Shown here: piece by piece, positions 1 to 8,319 of the stretch | Numbering within the stretch: position 1 is the first letter of the stretch | How the letters are laid out: the number at the start of each line of letters is the position of its first letter | Assembly: GCA_035710745.1 (NCBI GenBank) | Contig: DASTCX010000006.1 | Coordinates: 1 to 64,000, forward strand | Length of the DNA: 64,000 nt | Source: Candidatus Eremiobacteraceae bacterium | Lineage (GTDB): Bacteria; Vulcanimicrobiota; Vulcanimicrobiia; Eremiobacterales; Eremiobacteraceae | Reading direction: 5' to 3' | Translations under genes and position numbers: made by a program | The notes under the pieces: model-generated | Database searches by the model: none | The model's input: the letters and a program-made list of their open reading frames with translations, nothing else | Told to the model about the DNA's origin: nothing

Positions 1-67
1 TCGCGCCAGCGTCGAGTTCTTTGAGGATCGAGACGATCTGCGATTCGGTGAAGCGGCTCTTCTTCAC
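1..67 (-). CDS. IS3-family transposase OrfA, N-terminal fragment (window edge)
   Basis: The minus strand encodes a GTG start followed by KKSRFTESQIVSILKELDAG, the typical N-terminus of the IS3 OrfA protein, whose helix-turn-helix binds the element ends. An AAGGAG ribosome-binding site sits about 7 bases before the GTG, which supports the start at 67. Only 22 codons are inside the window. OrfA normally works with a frameshifted OrfAB transposase encoded further along (off the left edge). Confidence 0.75.
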   Translation of the reverse strand, partial: MKKSRFTESQIVSILKELDAGA

Positions 68-140
68 GTGAGTCTCCTTGGCGGGCCTTACGCCCGAGAC
101 CTCACAGTTTCCGCCTGTCCGAAATCACCGCCTCAGGTCA
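1..140 (-). mobile_element. IS3-family insertion sequence, terminal part (cut by window edge)
   Basis: The stretch reads on the minus strand as the left end of an IS3-type element. It begins with a TGACCTGAGG terminus at 140, followed by a leader and then the start of an OrfA-like transposase. IS3 elements end in TG...CA, which fits. The remaining element lies outside the window, so neither the second terminal repeat nor a target duplication can be checked. Confidence 0.7.
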
Positions 141-237
141 AGTTAGCGCTATCAATCGCTACCGGCGCAAGCGCGTAGGTCAGAAGGCCAGCTGCCGACA
201 TTCGGCAAACGGCCGATAAGCGCGACTGGAGGCTGCC

Positions 238-1218
238 ATGGGATCACGAGTCCTTATAGCTCTCTTTTTCGCGGCGACACTCGCCGCGTGCAACTCGCAT
301 GCGAGCTCGCCGGTCACCCCCTACGCTATTACGCCCGCTGCTCAAGTCCTGACGTCGCCGACTGCGACGCCAGGCTGGAGCTCGTTCACGTACTCCGGCA
401 ACATCCAGGGCATGACCGCTGGTCCAGACGGCGCGATGTGGGCGACAATGACCGACGGATCCGTATCGCGCATCGACGTGCTCGGCAATCAGACTTCGTA
501 TGCGGTCGGTGGTGTGGCGCAAGAGTTCATCGTCAGCCTTCAGGGGGATCTCTACGTCTACGAACTGCTTTCAGGGGGCATCTCCGGAATCGCGAAGGTG
601 ACGACCGGCGGTCAAGTGACCGATTATCCGCTCTCGAACGACTTCGTTCAGTCGATGGCGCCGGCGGGCGTCGGACTGTGGATGATCCGCGTGAACCAGA
701 GCACCGGGACCTACCTGACGCGGATGGACACGAGTGGAAACACGTTCAACTACAGCGACACCGTCGGGCAGGGATTTTTAGACATCGTTCAGGGCGCCGA
801 CAAGAACCTATGGGCTGCGGCGTCGGTGTCGGGTATTGTCCGAATCTCGCGCCGCGACGGATCGCAGACGTTCTTTTCGGTAGACGAAAGCGAGACCCCT
901 TATACGCTCGGATCTGACAAACTTCTCTGGACCGTAGTCACCAGTCGTGCGACGAGCGTCGACGTAAACGGAAACTCATCTAACTACCGGCTAGCGAAGA
1001 ACCTACGCGGCTTTCCGCAGGTTGCGACGCCGCACGTCATATGGTGGATCGCCGGAACTCCGATCGAACTCCACGGATTCAACACGACGACGCACCGCAT
1101 CAGCAAGAACATCGCGCTCCCGGTGCAGACGAACTATAGCGGACCGCTCGCGCTCGGCCCCGATAAGCGGCTGTGGGCGGCGATCAACGGAACGATGTAT
1201 CTCTACACGATCAAGTAG
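238..1218 (+). CDS. Streptogramin-lyase-like beta-propeller lipoprotein
   Basis: This is a 326-residue exported lipoprotein. The N-terminus has a short hydrophobic signal ending in the lipobox LAAC. The rest consists of repeats resembling the Vgb/virginiamycin B lyase propeller, with blades such as GPDGAMWAT, GADKNLWAA and GPDKRLWAA. True Vgb lyases linearise streptogramin antibiotics, but this fold is widespread and the catalytic histidine arrangement of Vgb is not evident, so lyase activity should not be assumed. GGAGG lies 5 bases before the ATG. The next gene (1276-2313) is a convergent relative, and two more occur at 56.6-59 kb. The role is unknown. Confidence 0.7.
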   Translation: MGSRVLIALFFAATLAACNSHASSPVTPYAITPAAQVLTSPTATPGWSSFTYSGNIQGMTAGPDGAMWATMTDGSVSRIDVLGNQTSYAVGGVAQEFIVSLQGDLYVYELLSGGISGIAKVTTGGQVTDYPLSNDFVQSMAPAGVGLWMIRVNQSTGTYLTRMDTSGNTFNYSDTVGQGFLDIVQGADKNLWAAASVSGIVRISRRDGSQTFFSVDESETPYTLGSDKLLWTVVTSRATSVDVNGNSSNYRLAKNLRGFPQVATPHVIWWIAGTPIELHGFNTTTHRISKNIALPVQTNYSGPLALGPDKRLWAAINGTMYLYTIK

Positions 1219-1275
1219 CGCTACTTGGAATATTCCGTTCTTTAGGCCCCGCAAGCCAAACCGAAAACGTCGCCC

Positions 1276-2313
1276 CTAATTCAGAGTACCGACGTAGACG
1301 TAGCGGGAATCTGTCATCCATAGGTTGTGGTCCGGAGCGATAATCGCGTCCACCAAATATTCCTGGGCCGGGTCGGTCCACACGTGTAGGCTCACTTCCT
1401 TGGTGGTGTTGAAGCGAAAAATCGTCTGCTGATCCGGGTAGAGCCCGCAGGGCATGATTAGCGTGCCTTTGTGCGGCAGTATTGCGAAAGGCCCGTTACG
1501 TGGACGGCCGAGGGCTATGACTTTAACGCCCAGGTTGTCGTCAATGCGTACCAAATCCGGGTTCAGAATTGTTCCAGCAGCCGCCCAGATGTATCCGTCG
1601 CTGGCTGTCGCTAGGGGACCGATGCGGCCGACAACTACCGACGTGATGCTATCGTCTGGCGCGATGCGGTAGAGCGTCCCCGAGTAGTAACCTACGATGA
1701 ACATCGCGCGTCCCGTCGTGTTGCCGCGCATGATTCCGTCAACCTGCTCAGGCATTGTGAGCGTCGAAATGACACCCACCGTCGTGATGCGCGTGATAGT
1801 CGCGGATCCATCGTCTAGCCACAGCCGCTGATCGTAACCAGAAACCATCGTATCCGCACCGTACGTGCAAGCGTAGGGCGCAATGAGATCGACGACGGTC
1901 AGGTCTGGATGGACCTTGTAAATGTGACACGTCGACCCATTCGACGTCGCGATGTAGATATTGCCATCCGGGTTAGGAGCGATAGCCGTGCCGATCTGTG
2001 TCGGATCGGGGTAGGGCGACGTGAGGACATTGAAGTTGCTCGGCGTTATGCGGCCATATGCGTGCTCGTACGTATCCATGTACCAAACATTTCCATCGTG
2101 GCCGTCAACCATTTTTGTGACGAACGCCGGGCCGTGTAACGTCCATGTCGGCGTAGCAGAGGCGTCAGGCGAGGCCGACTTGCCGAATGCGATCACGGAC
2201 GGCTCTAGTGAGGTGGCAGACGTTGTGGGAATCGATGACACAACGGGGTGTGACGCGCACGCCCCGACCAATGCGAGAACAACCGACAGCACCAACGGTC
2301 GCAACTGGCGCAT
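1276..2313 (-). CDS. Streptogramin-lyase-like beta-propeller lipoprotein
   Basis: The protein has 345 residues from the ATG at 2313 (MRQLRPL), which is preceded by GGAGG at 8 bases; an upstream in-frame start at 2337 lacks this. The signal peptide ends in the lipobox VGAC, predicting an outer- or periplasm-facing lipoprotein. Propeller-like repeats include DGHDGNVWYMD, NPDGNIYIA and PDHNLWMTD. It belongs to the same family as the convergent gene at 238-1218 but the two are clearly diverged. No enzyme activity can be inferred. Confidence 0.7.
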   Translation of the reverse strand: MRQLRPLVLSVVLALVGACASHPVVSSIPTTSATSLEPSVIAFGKSASPDASATPTWTLHGPAFVTKMVDGHDGNVWYMDTYEHAYGRITPSNFNVLTSPYPDPTQIGTAIAPNPDGNIYIATSNGSTCHIYKVHPDLTVVDLIAPYACTYGADTMVSGYDQRLWLDDGSATITRITTVGVISTLTMPEQVDGIMRGNTTGRAMFIVGYYSGTLYRIAPDDSITSVVVGRIGPLATASDGYIWAAAGTILNPDLVRIDDNLGVKVIALGRPRNGPFAILPHKGTLIMPCGLYPDQQTIFRFNTTKEVSLHVWTDPAQEYLVDAIIAPDHNLWMTDSRYVYVGTLN

Positions 2314-2540
2314 CGCAACACCTCCGGTGACCCTCACTTTCGGTGGGGTCGCGAGCTATCCCGCAGCGATGTCTAGGCCGGAAGTCTCTACGTGGAAGAT
2401 ACTGCCCTTGCTGGACCAGCGATCTATTGCTGAATTTTAGTCACCCTGCAAAGAGTAGGCGACGACCTATCGATCGTCGCCCCCTTGCCTGCCGAGACAG
2501 GGTCTCCGTCAGCCATTGTATCAGGCAGAGGCGTAGCGGT

Positions 2541-2765
2541 TCAAGGCGCTTTGCGCCCTCGCGGCCGGAAAGGGATCAGATCCCCCCACCCTTGTGGCAG
2601 CTCTGAGCGATCAAGTTCACGATCGGGCTGAAGAGGCTCGAGAAAAGCAGACTGGTCTTGATCGACTTGATTGCTCAAAGAAAGTGCAAGACGCTTGATT
2701 ATCTCGCAACGCCGGCTGATTGTCTCAAAAGGGTCGGGCTCGCGCAGCTGAACAACTTTTGACAT
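2541..2765 (-). CDS. Small hypothetical protein next to integrase
   Basis: This is a 74-residue, charged protein with no recognisable domain. The ATG at 2765 is preceded by AGGAG at 7 bases, which is better than the TTG six bases upstream. It lies 45 bases downstream of the integrase stop on the same strand, so it may be co-transcribed with it. The C-terminus is rich in Pro, Arg and Gly. Its position suggests a gene of the mobile element, but nothing in the sequence shows a function. Confidence 0.5.
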   Translation of the reverse strand: MSKVVQLREPDPFETISRRCEIIKRLALSLSNQVDQDQSAFLEPLQPDRELDRSELPQGWGDLIPFRPRGRKAP

Positions 2766-2810
2766 TCTCAAACTCCTGTTAGAACGACCGGCGCACCGTG
2801 AGACGCCAGC

Positions 2811-3784
2811 CTAGAGACCAAGTCGGGTAGCCGGGTTGTCGTCGAACAGTGTAGACGGTCTGATGTAGCGCTGGACCATCTCGAGGCTGTGATGCCCAGT
2901 CTGCGACGCGATCGCCGACAGCGAGGCGCCGTTCGCGGCGCTCTGCGTAGCGAGCCCACTCCGCAGCGAATGCCCACCGTACCGAGTCGGATCGAGGCCG
3001 GCAGCCTTGGCGAGTCTTTGAACGCAGCGCGCGACGGCCTGTCCGCTCGCGCGACGCCCGGTCACTTTGCCGTGACGCGTGATCTCTGGGAAGAGCGGCT
3101 CGCCAGCGATCGATCCGAGCCGATCAGCGAGCTCGCGAAGCGCGCGGACGGGGCACGTGCGTGGGTTCGACCCGAACGGAATGCCGACCGTGCGCCCCTC
3201 CCCCTCTTGATCCGTCTTCGATCGGCGAAGCGTTACGATTGCGCCGTCGGGCGTGAAGTCGACGTCTTCAAAGTTCAGCGCGACGATCTCGGAACGTCGG
3301 AAACCGCCAGCAAACCCCAAGAGCACGAGCGCGCGATCGCGGACGCCGCGCTTCCCTCCCGGGAGGTGTGCGAGCATGGCGCGGAGGTCGTCGGTCATCA
3401 TCGCGGCTTTCTGGCGGGGCGCGCAACCCTTTTCTCGGCGAATGCCGGCCCACACGCCAGCCACGACGGGCGATACCAGAGGCGACAGGAGCCCGGCGGC
3501 TTTGTGTGCGGCCGCGATAGCCGACATTTTGAGCCGGATCGTCGCGGTCTTGTGCTCTCGGCGAGATCGGCCAGATACAGTGCGACGGTCTCCGGGTCCG
3601 CCGGCAGGTATGCGCGGCCTCGGTCGATTGCCCAAGCCTCGAACTGCAACCAGAAGGTCCGGTAGATCCGCCGGGTGCTGTGCGCACGTGCGGCCGCGGT
3701 GTACTCGCGAGCACGATCGAAGAGCTGCTGATCTGGAACCGCCAGCGCCGCGCCGGACTCTAGCACTGTCTCCATAGCCTTCAC
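2811..3784 (-). pseudogene. Phage-type tyrosine recombinase/integrase, frameshifted
   Basis: Two overlapping reading frames together make one site-specific tyrosine recombinase. Frame A (from about 3784, or ATG at 3775) encodes the N-terminal SAM-like DNA-binding part up to YLADLAES. Frame B continues with HKTATIRLKMSAIAAAH and the whole catalytic domain. The catalytic set is visible: Arg in GGFRRSE, Lys in RRSKTD, HSLR, and GHHS followed by Tyr in VQRYIR. The one-base shift falls at about 3554, so the gene is inactive unless this is a sequence error. Such enzymes integrate elements into tRNA genes, and a tRNA-Asp fragment lies at 6478-6522. Confidence 0.85.
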
Positions 3785-3826
3785 GCCTCGCCTTCAGCGC
3801 ACGTTACGTCGTGCTATCGGTCACGC

Positions 3827-3836
3827 GCTTATAAGC
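3827..3836. promoter_or_regulatory. 10-bp palindrome upstream of integrase
   Basis: GCTTATAAGC is a perfect palindrome in the AT-rich gap between the divergent integrase and the putative ribbon-helix-helix gene. It could be part of a promoter or operator. There is no further support. Confidence 0.25.
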
Positions 3837-3855
3837 ATATCTGCTCTCGTTTTGC

Positions 3856-3884
3856 TGGTCAAGTATTATTAGCATACTTGACCA
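3856..3884. promoter_or_regulatory. Perfect inverted repeat, probable operator or recombination-protein site
   Basis: The arms TGGTCAAGTAT (3856-3866) and ATACTTGACCA (3874-3884) are exact inverted repeats separated by TATTAGC. The site lies in an AT-rich gap between the divergent integrase and the small DNA-binding protein gene at 3939. That position is typical of an operator controlling both promoters. The likely binder is the product of 3939-4181, which is an inference from proximity. Arm length and spacing would also suit an excisionase or integrase arm site. Confidence 0.5.
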
Positions 3885-3938
3885 AAGAGGACCTGTCCCA
3901 CCGGCGGGAGCAGAAGCAGACCGAGGTACGTTTGAGCA

Positions 3939-4181
3939 ATGCCAAAACAGGCGCGTCGCCCAGAGCGGGTTAAGGCGGCGACGGTGGTGGAGAGGCGAGC
4001 GGTCAGCCTTCCCTCGGATCTAATGCTTCAGGCGGACGCGGCTTTGTTCGACTTGCGAAAGCAGAGTCGTCGTATCAGCTTTTCCGCCCTCGTAGAAGTC
4101 GCTTTACGCGAGCTGCTTGCACGCGCCGACCTTGGTGGAACGCTTCAACGTCACGGCGCCGCGGCCCGGCGCAAGAGCTAG
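3939..4181 (+). CDS. Putative ribbon-helix-helix DNA-binding protein
   Basis: This 80-residue basic protein has a central segment RRAVSLPSDLMLQADAALF followed by ISFSALVEVALRELL. That pattern (a short beta strand and then two helices with a Ser/Ala-rich turn) resembles ribbon-helix-helix proteins of plasmids and integrated elements. Such proteins dimerise and bind palindromic operators. One lies 55 bases upstream at 3856-3884, so autoregulation and control of the divergent integrase are plausible. The ribosome-binding site is weak (GAGG 12 bases upstream). A partition or antitoxin-type role is possible, but no toxin partner is recognisable. Confidence 0.5.
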   Translation: MPKQARRPERVKAATVVERRAVSLPSDLMLQADAALFDLRKQSRRISFSALVEVALRELLARADLGGTLQRHGAAARRKS

Positions 4182-4235
4182 CGACCGGCGCCCCGTCCAC
4201 TAGGTCAACGAGAGAAACGGAGCACTGGGTAGCAG

Positions 4236-5132
4236 GTGAGCCCATGCGTCGCTGCATCAGTCGCCGGCGCAATCGCCGCTGCTTCGGCGGGTGCGCTGCT
4301 GCACGTGCGAGCCGTGTCGTTTGATAGGTTGGGCGCTCCCGATCCCCATCGCGACGAGATCGAACGCTCTCTGGACTATGCTCGCACGGCGGCGAGGGAC
4401 GCGGAGCTAGATCGGTGCACATCGATCGCCGCAATTTATAAGCGAGCGGGTTACTTGTCAACCATTCCAGTCGCCTTTTTCGTGGCTGCGCCAGTGGTCA
4501 TTGACATGTGCGGTCTGTTCTTGGCCGTTGGGTCGCTCGCTCTCATACTCCCTGTGGCCATCGTCCTAATGGTCAAACCCGAGCTGGCGAGGTCGCACCG
4601 GCGAGAGTGGGAGATCGTTCACTATAACAAGTGGACTGGCGAAGTTCTTCCCCCCTGGCCTGGATATCGTGAGTTCCTTCGGGTTCGCGAGTTGGGGGCT
4701 GACGCCGAGCGAGAGATTACCGGCGCGCGCATGCATCTTATCGTCGCATTGCGCGAAGTCTACGATTACGTAATGAAGCGCGGCAGAGGTCAGGGGGGTG
4801 GTGGCGCTTCGGAGTACGATTTCTCTGGCTGGGAATCGAGCCTTGAGAGACTGGAGGAGAGCGTAACGGTGGCGGTGTCTCAGGCGGATCTCTCACCTGG
4901 CCAGACGCAACTCGTCGATGCTGCCGCTGCGGCTGGTCGAGATGCAAGAAAGAGCGCGGCCGATCTGGCGACGCGTTCGGGAAAGGGCGCGCAGCTCGCC
5001 GATCACCTCGGGGTTTGGGTTATCCAATGGAAGGCCGTTGACGCCGTCGCCAAAGCTCGACAGTCTCTCGGCGACGAGTGTCCGGAGTCGGACCTGGAAG
5101 ACATTCGCAAACACCTCGAAGAGATTGACTAA
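4236..5132 (+). CDS. Hypothetical membrane protein (element-borne)
   Basis: The protein has 298 residues from a GTG start with weak ribosome-binding support. An Ala-rich hydrophobic stretch (about residues 5-22) and a tight pair of hydrophobic segments (about 75-92 and 93-113) suggest two or three membrane spans. A long soluble C-terminal half follows, rich in Glu, Arg and Ala and predicted to be largely helical, with a Gly-rich linker near residue 190. I recognise no family. The HNH gene starts 33 bases downstream on the same strand, so the two probably form one transcription unit. A membrane component paired with a nuclease-like protein on an integrated element is reminiscent of defence modules, but that is inference only. 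Confidence 0.55.
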   Translation: MSPCVAASVAGAIAAASAGALLHVRAVSFDRLGAPDPHRDEIERSLDYARTAARDAELDRCTSIAAIYKRAGYLSTIPVAFFVAAPVVIDMCGLFLAVGSLALILPVAIVLMVKPELARSHRREWEIVHYNKWTGEVLPPWPGYREFLRVRELGADAEREITGARMHLIVALREVYDYVMKRGRGQGGGGASEYDFSGWESSLERLEESVTVAVSQADLSPGQTQLVDAAAAAGRDARKSAADLATRSGKGAQLADHLGVWVIQWKAVDAVAKARQSLGDECPESDLEDIRKHLEEID

Positions 5133-5165
5133 CGCCAAGCGCTACTATGATGATAATGGTGCCAT

Positions 5166-6308
5166 TTGATCAATACAACCGCATCAGACATTGAGGGTCG
5201 ACGGCGATACCCACCGGACTGCCTCTATTGTGACCAGCCTGCGGACTCAAAGGAACACGCGCTCGCCAGAGCCCTTGGAGGTCGTCTTTGGGCGCCGATT
5301 CTCTGCGGAGATCACAACGGAGAGGTGGCACGACTTGCCGACGAGCCGATGGTCGAGGAGTACAAGCCGTATGTAAACGCTCTCGCGGTCAAGCGACAAG
5401 ACGGCACGATCGGCGTCTGCTTCAAGGCGACTACTGACGAGGGCGAAACGCTAACCGTGACCGCCGAAGGCAAATTGGAGCCCCAAAAACTTGAGGTCAA
5501 AGCTCGTGATGCATCCGGACGGATCACGAGGGCTTTTGGCGACCTGCTCTTGCTCGAGACCTTGCGGAAGCGTGGAGCGCTGGCGACCGATCCGAACCAG
5601 CGGATCATCGCGGTCGTAGAGAAGGCCCCGGTAGTAAATTTCTCGGTTACAGTGGCCCACGGCGTTGAGCGCGGCGTTCTTAAGTCTGCTCTACATTTCA
5701 TCGCGGGTTTCGTCGGTGATGTTGAACAGGGCGAAGCGTTGGCTCTTTTGCCAAGCGTTTTGGGAAAGGAGCTAGCCGGCGGTGAGTTCGTCAGAACTTG
5801 GGCATACGACGACGCTCTGTTTCCAGAATCATGGCCGCCGCGGCACGAGTTGACGAGCTACCCGGGCGACAGTCTTACATATGTTTCCATGCTTCTTTTT
5901 GGCGTCGATGCTTTCGTGGTTCGGCTGCCGATCACGACTGACCAGCCCCTGCGATACACGCAGCCTTTGATCGGCCCAACCCATCCTAGGCTCTCCGTAC
6001 CCGCACCGGTCGCGATCGACTGGGACCGCCCGCTCGCCACGAGTGATACCGACGCATTCATGGCCGAGCACGGCAGACGAATCGACGCGATATCGGAGTT
6101 CGCAGGACGTCGGATGATCCGAAAGATTTGCCGAGACGCCGCGCGGAGAGCTATGCTGCCGGAGCGACGAGCTGCCGTGCGCACCGATTTCTTCACACGC
6201 TACGCAGCTGAGCTCCAGGTTGGTTGTGTGGAGGCGCCCCTTATCGCATACCTGCTTAGGGAAGGTCGTCGCCTGCGCGATGAGGGCGAAGCCGTATGGC
6301 ATCTGTAG
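5166..6308 (+). CDS. HNH-type zinc-binding protein, possible nuclease
   Basis: The 380-residue protein carries an N-terminal HNH-like motif: CLYC (residues 19-22), KEH (29-31), then ILCGDHN with Cys47, His50 and Asn51. In HNH endonucleases the cysteines hold zinc and the His/Asn residues bind the metal at the active site. The remaining ~320 residues match nothing I know. The start is the only candidate after an in-frame TAA at 5154: a TTG at 5166, possibly translated by coupling to the upstream membrane-protein gene (33-base gap). It is the last gene before the tRNA-Asp fragment and hence inside the element. A restriction or anti-phage role is conjecture. Confidence 0.6.
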   Translation: MINTTASDIEGRRRYPPDCLYCDQPADSKEHALARALGGRLWAPILCGDHNGEVARLADEPMVEEYKPYVNALAVKRQDGTIGVCFKATTDEGETLTVTAEGKLEPQKLEVKARDASGRITRAFGDLLLLETLRKRGALATDPNQRIIAVVEKAPVVNFSVTVAHGVERGVLKSALHFIAGFVGDVEQGEALALLPSVLGKELAGGEFVRTWAYDDALFPESWPPRHELTSYPGDSLTYVSMLLFGVDAFVVRLPITTDQPLRYTQPLIGPTHPRLSVPAPVAIDWDRPLATSDTDAFMAEHGRRIDAISEFAGRRMIRKICRDAARRAMLPERRAAVRTDFFTRYAAELQVGCVEAPLIAYLLREGRRLRDEGEAVWHL

Positions 6309-6477
6309 CCCGCTCAGTATACCAATTGTATGCCGATACGGCGCGGATTTGCGCGGTCGTCGTCGGCTCCGCGCGGTCGCTAGCGCGTCGACAACATTGC
6401 CGCAACCCCGCGCCACCCGTGCGATAGCGCGAATTGGCCGGCGAATATCGCGCGCTTCGGATTTTAGCCTGAACTAA

Positions 6478-6522
6478 CTGTCACGCAGGAGGTCGAGGGT
6501 TCGAGCCCCTTCAGCGTCGCCA
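6478..6522 (+). tRNA. tRNA-Asp(GUC) 3' half: attachment-site fragment
   Basis: The sequence from the anticodon loop CTGTCAC (anticodon GTC) through GCAGG, the variable loop, the T arm (GAGGG-TTCGAGC-CCCTT), CAGCGTC, discriminator G and an encoded CCA is a tRNA-Asp 3' half. The bases before it do not form the 5' anticodon strand, the D arm or the acceptor strand, so the gene is incomplete. This is the usual attR-type duplicate left when an integrase recombines within a tRNA gene. The intact, reconstituted tRNA-Asp should lie left of the window. It is a fragment, not a functional tRNA. Confidence 0.8.
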
Positions 6523-6527
6523 GTTCA

Positions 6528-6560
6528 AACCCGCAAGCCGTATCGGATTGCGGGTTTTCT
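6528..6560 (+). terminator. Rho-independent terminator after tRNA-Asp fragment
   Basis: The stem AACCCGCAA / TTGCGGGTT is separated by 11 bases and followed by TTCTT. It begins six bases after the CCA end and is probably the original terminator of the host tRNA gene. Confidence 0.75.
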
Positions 6561-6594
6561 TACCCGCTTCGTGCAGAGACCCGAATGCCTGACC

Positions 6595-7458
6595 TCAACG
6601 GCCGGATACACCATCGCGGGGAGGGTCAGCAAACGATGCGATTCGCCCGACATAATAGCCGAGCCGATCTTCGGCATCACCCGGCTTGTGGAACCCCTGC
6701 GCCATCAAAGCTTTTATCGAAGTCTGGGCGGCGGGTCGTTGTATCGAAGCCATGCACGCATCCCACCCGGCGCTGAGCTCGATGTCCGGAGCAAGGCTCG
6801 TGTTTACGAGACGCTTCGTGTTCGCTATCGCCCACTTATCGAATCCGGATATCCGAGTCGCAAGCGTCTCTACAAACGCGTCAAGGTCAGCATCAGGTAA
6901 AGCTCGATTGACGTAGCCGTAAGCCTCCGCCTGATCGGCCCTGATATCGTCCGAACTCAGGAGCAACTCCAGCGCGCGGTTTCGGCCCATGAGCCGGGGG
7001 AGTCGAGCCATGGGACCGCCACCTGCGACCAATCCCACACCCACCTCCCATTGCGAGAGCACGGCCTTTTCCCGGCTCGCAAAACTCATGTCGCAAGACA
7101 GAGCGATCTCGCTGCCGTTGCCAGTCGCGCGGCCGCGGATAAGCGCGATCGACGCGACCGGTAAGTGTGTGAGACGCACGAGAAAGTCCGGCCAAGGAGG
7201 CAAACCCGTCGGACCCGCCGGCATCGAGGTAAGATCCTCAAGCCTGGCCGTGAAATCGGAGTGATTCAGGAAATAGCCATCAACGGCGCTATCGAAGACA
7301 ACGACTCTGACATCGTTGTCGGCCTCCAGGCCGTCCATGAGGCTCTGGAACTCGCGAACCATCTGCGGGCCCATGACGTTGATCGGTGGGTTGTCGATCG
7401 TAACGCGCCAGTATGCGGGCGATCGACGAGTCACGCGAATCTGCGGCGTCGAAGTCAT
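6595..7458 (-). CDS. Enoyl-CoA hydratase/isomerase family (crotonase fold) protein
   Basis: The 287-residue protein has the crotonase-fold layout. The oxyanion-hole segment GRATGNGSEIALSCD lies at residues 109-123, and WEVGVGL at 137-143 corresponds to the family's catalytic-Glu loop before RLPRLMGRNRALEL. Family members act on acyl-CoA thioesters (hydration, isomerisation, hydrolysis). The first oxyanion region (HSDFTARL) is not a canonical hydratase site, so the substrate is unknown. The C-terminal half is shortened compared with fatty-acid hydratases. The gene is the last of a ten-gene minus-strand run, 68 bases downstream of the GlcG-like gene, and lies immediately outside the tRNA-Asp attachment fragment. 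Confidence 0.85.
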   Translation of the reverse strand: MTSTPQIRVTRRSPAYWRVTIDNPPINVMGPQMVREFQSLMDGLEADNDVRVVVFDSAVDGYFLNHSDFTARLEDLTSMPAGPTGLPPWPDFLVRLTHLPVASIALIRGRATGNGSEIALSCDMSFASREKAVLSQWEVGVGLVAGGGPMARLPRLMGRNRALELLLSSDDIRADQAEAYGYVNRALPDADLDAFVETLATRISGFDKWAIANTKRLVNTSLAPDIELSAGWDACMASIQRPAAQTSIKALMAQGFHKPGDAEDRLGYYVGRIASFADPPRDGVSGR

Positions 7459-7526
7459 GGGTGTTCTCCTTTATATATGCGTATCAGTGTCGGTCTCTGG
7501 TTGGATCGGCTACTCGCTGCCGACCC

Positions 7527-7994
7527 CTAGTTGATTACCGTCGCTCCGGCTTTGGCGACGATCTCGTCTTGCGAATCCGTGCCACCCGAAACACCGATTG
7601 CCCCGATGATCGCCTCCTTTTCGAGTAGTGGGATGCCGCCTCGTGACGCGATGATTCCCTCGAATGCAAGGATGTAGTTGAGATGCATGACCTGAACGGC
7701 ATCCTCAAAGATCTTGGTTTCGCGCCGGAACGTCGCGGATGCTCGAGCCTTGTGTTCCGCGATCTGAATAGAGGCAAGCATCGCGTCGTCCATTCGTTGA
7801 AACGCTACAAGGTGGCCGCCAGAATCCACCACGGCGATGTTCATCTTCCAATTCCTTTTCTTCGCCTCTGCAGTCGCCGCGAGAATAACTGCTTGCGCTC
7901 GGTCCAAAGATATCGGGGGTCCATACGGAGTGTCGAAGGGTACTTCTTCCGGAACGAAATCGAGGGGATTCGTTTCCGCTGTCTGGCTTGACAT
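7527..7994 (-). CDS. GlcG/HbpS (DUF336) family protein
   Basis: The 155-residue protein starts at the ATG at 7994, which has AGAGGA upstream; a TTG 18 bases earlier is less likely. It carries the family signature: IAVVDSGGHLVAFQRMD, then AEHKARASATF, GGIPLL and IGAIGVSGG with QDE. Known members bind haem or haem-degradation intermediates, or occur beside glycolate and diol metabolism genes; the exact ligand here is unknown. There is no signal peptide, so it should be cytoplasmic. It lies upstream of and probably with the crotonase gene, and its own 325-base leader carries a palindrome (8082-8095). Confidence 0.85.
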   Translation of the reverse strand: MSSQTAETNPLDFVPEEVPFDTPYGPPISLDRAQAVILAATAEAKKRNWKMNIAVVDSGGHLVAFQRMDDAMLASIQIAEHKARASATFRRETKIFEDAVQVMHLNYILAFEGIIASRGGIPLLEKEAIIGAIGVSGGTDSQDEIVAKAGATVIN

Positions 7995-8319
7995 TTCTTG
8001 TCCTCTATTCAATGACCGAGTAATGATCGCTTGACCGGCTGTAGGTCCCGCCTCACCGTGATGGGCGAACGCTGGGGTATAGCGCTAATTAGCGCCGCAC
8101 TGACAAAGCGTCAAGCACGAAGGTGATTTCTACTTGCGCGAAGCTCACAAGGTTATGGTAACAGCGCCCAATGAGAAAGTCTGCACACTCTGAGTCGGCA
8201 CACCATTAGTATTCAGATACGTTAGAAAGCCCAGTTCCGTCGTCGAAATTTCCGCCCGAGGACTATCAGGTCACGGCGTCGCGAGTTCCGGCCTGATACG
8301 GGCGCGACCCCCGGCCTCT
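7995..8319. other. Intergenic region, 325 bases, no gene seen
   Basis: No convincing coding region is present on either strand. The only structure noticed is the 14-bp palindrome at 8082-8095. The stretch separates the CNBD-reductase gene from the GlcG-like gene and probably contains the promoter of the latter. Confidence 0.5.
8082..8095. promoter_or_regulatory. 14-bp perfect palindrome, candidate operator
   Basis: GCGCTAATTAGCGC is a perfect palindrome 88 bases upstream of the GlcG-like start, in otherwise unstructured intergenic DNA. The location suits an operator of a dimeric regulator. The regulator is unknown. Confidence 0.35.
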
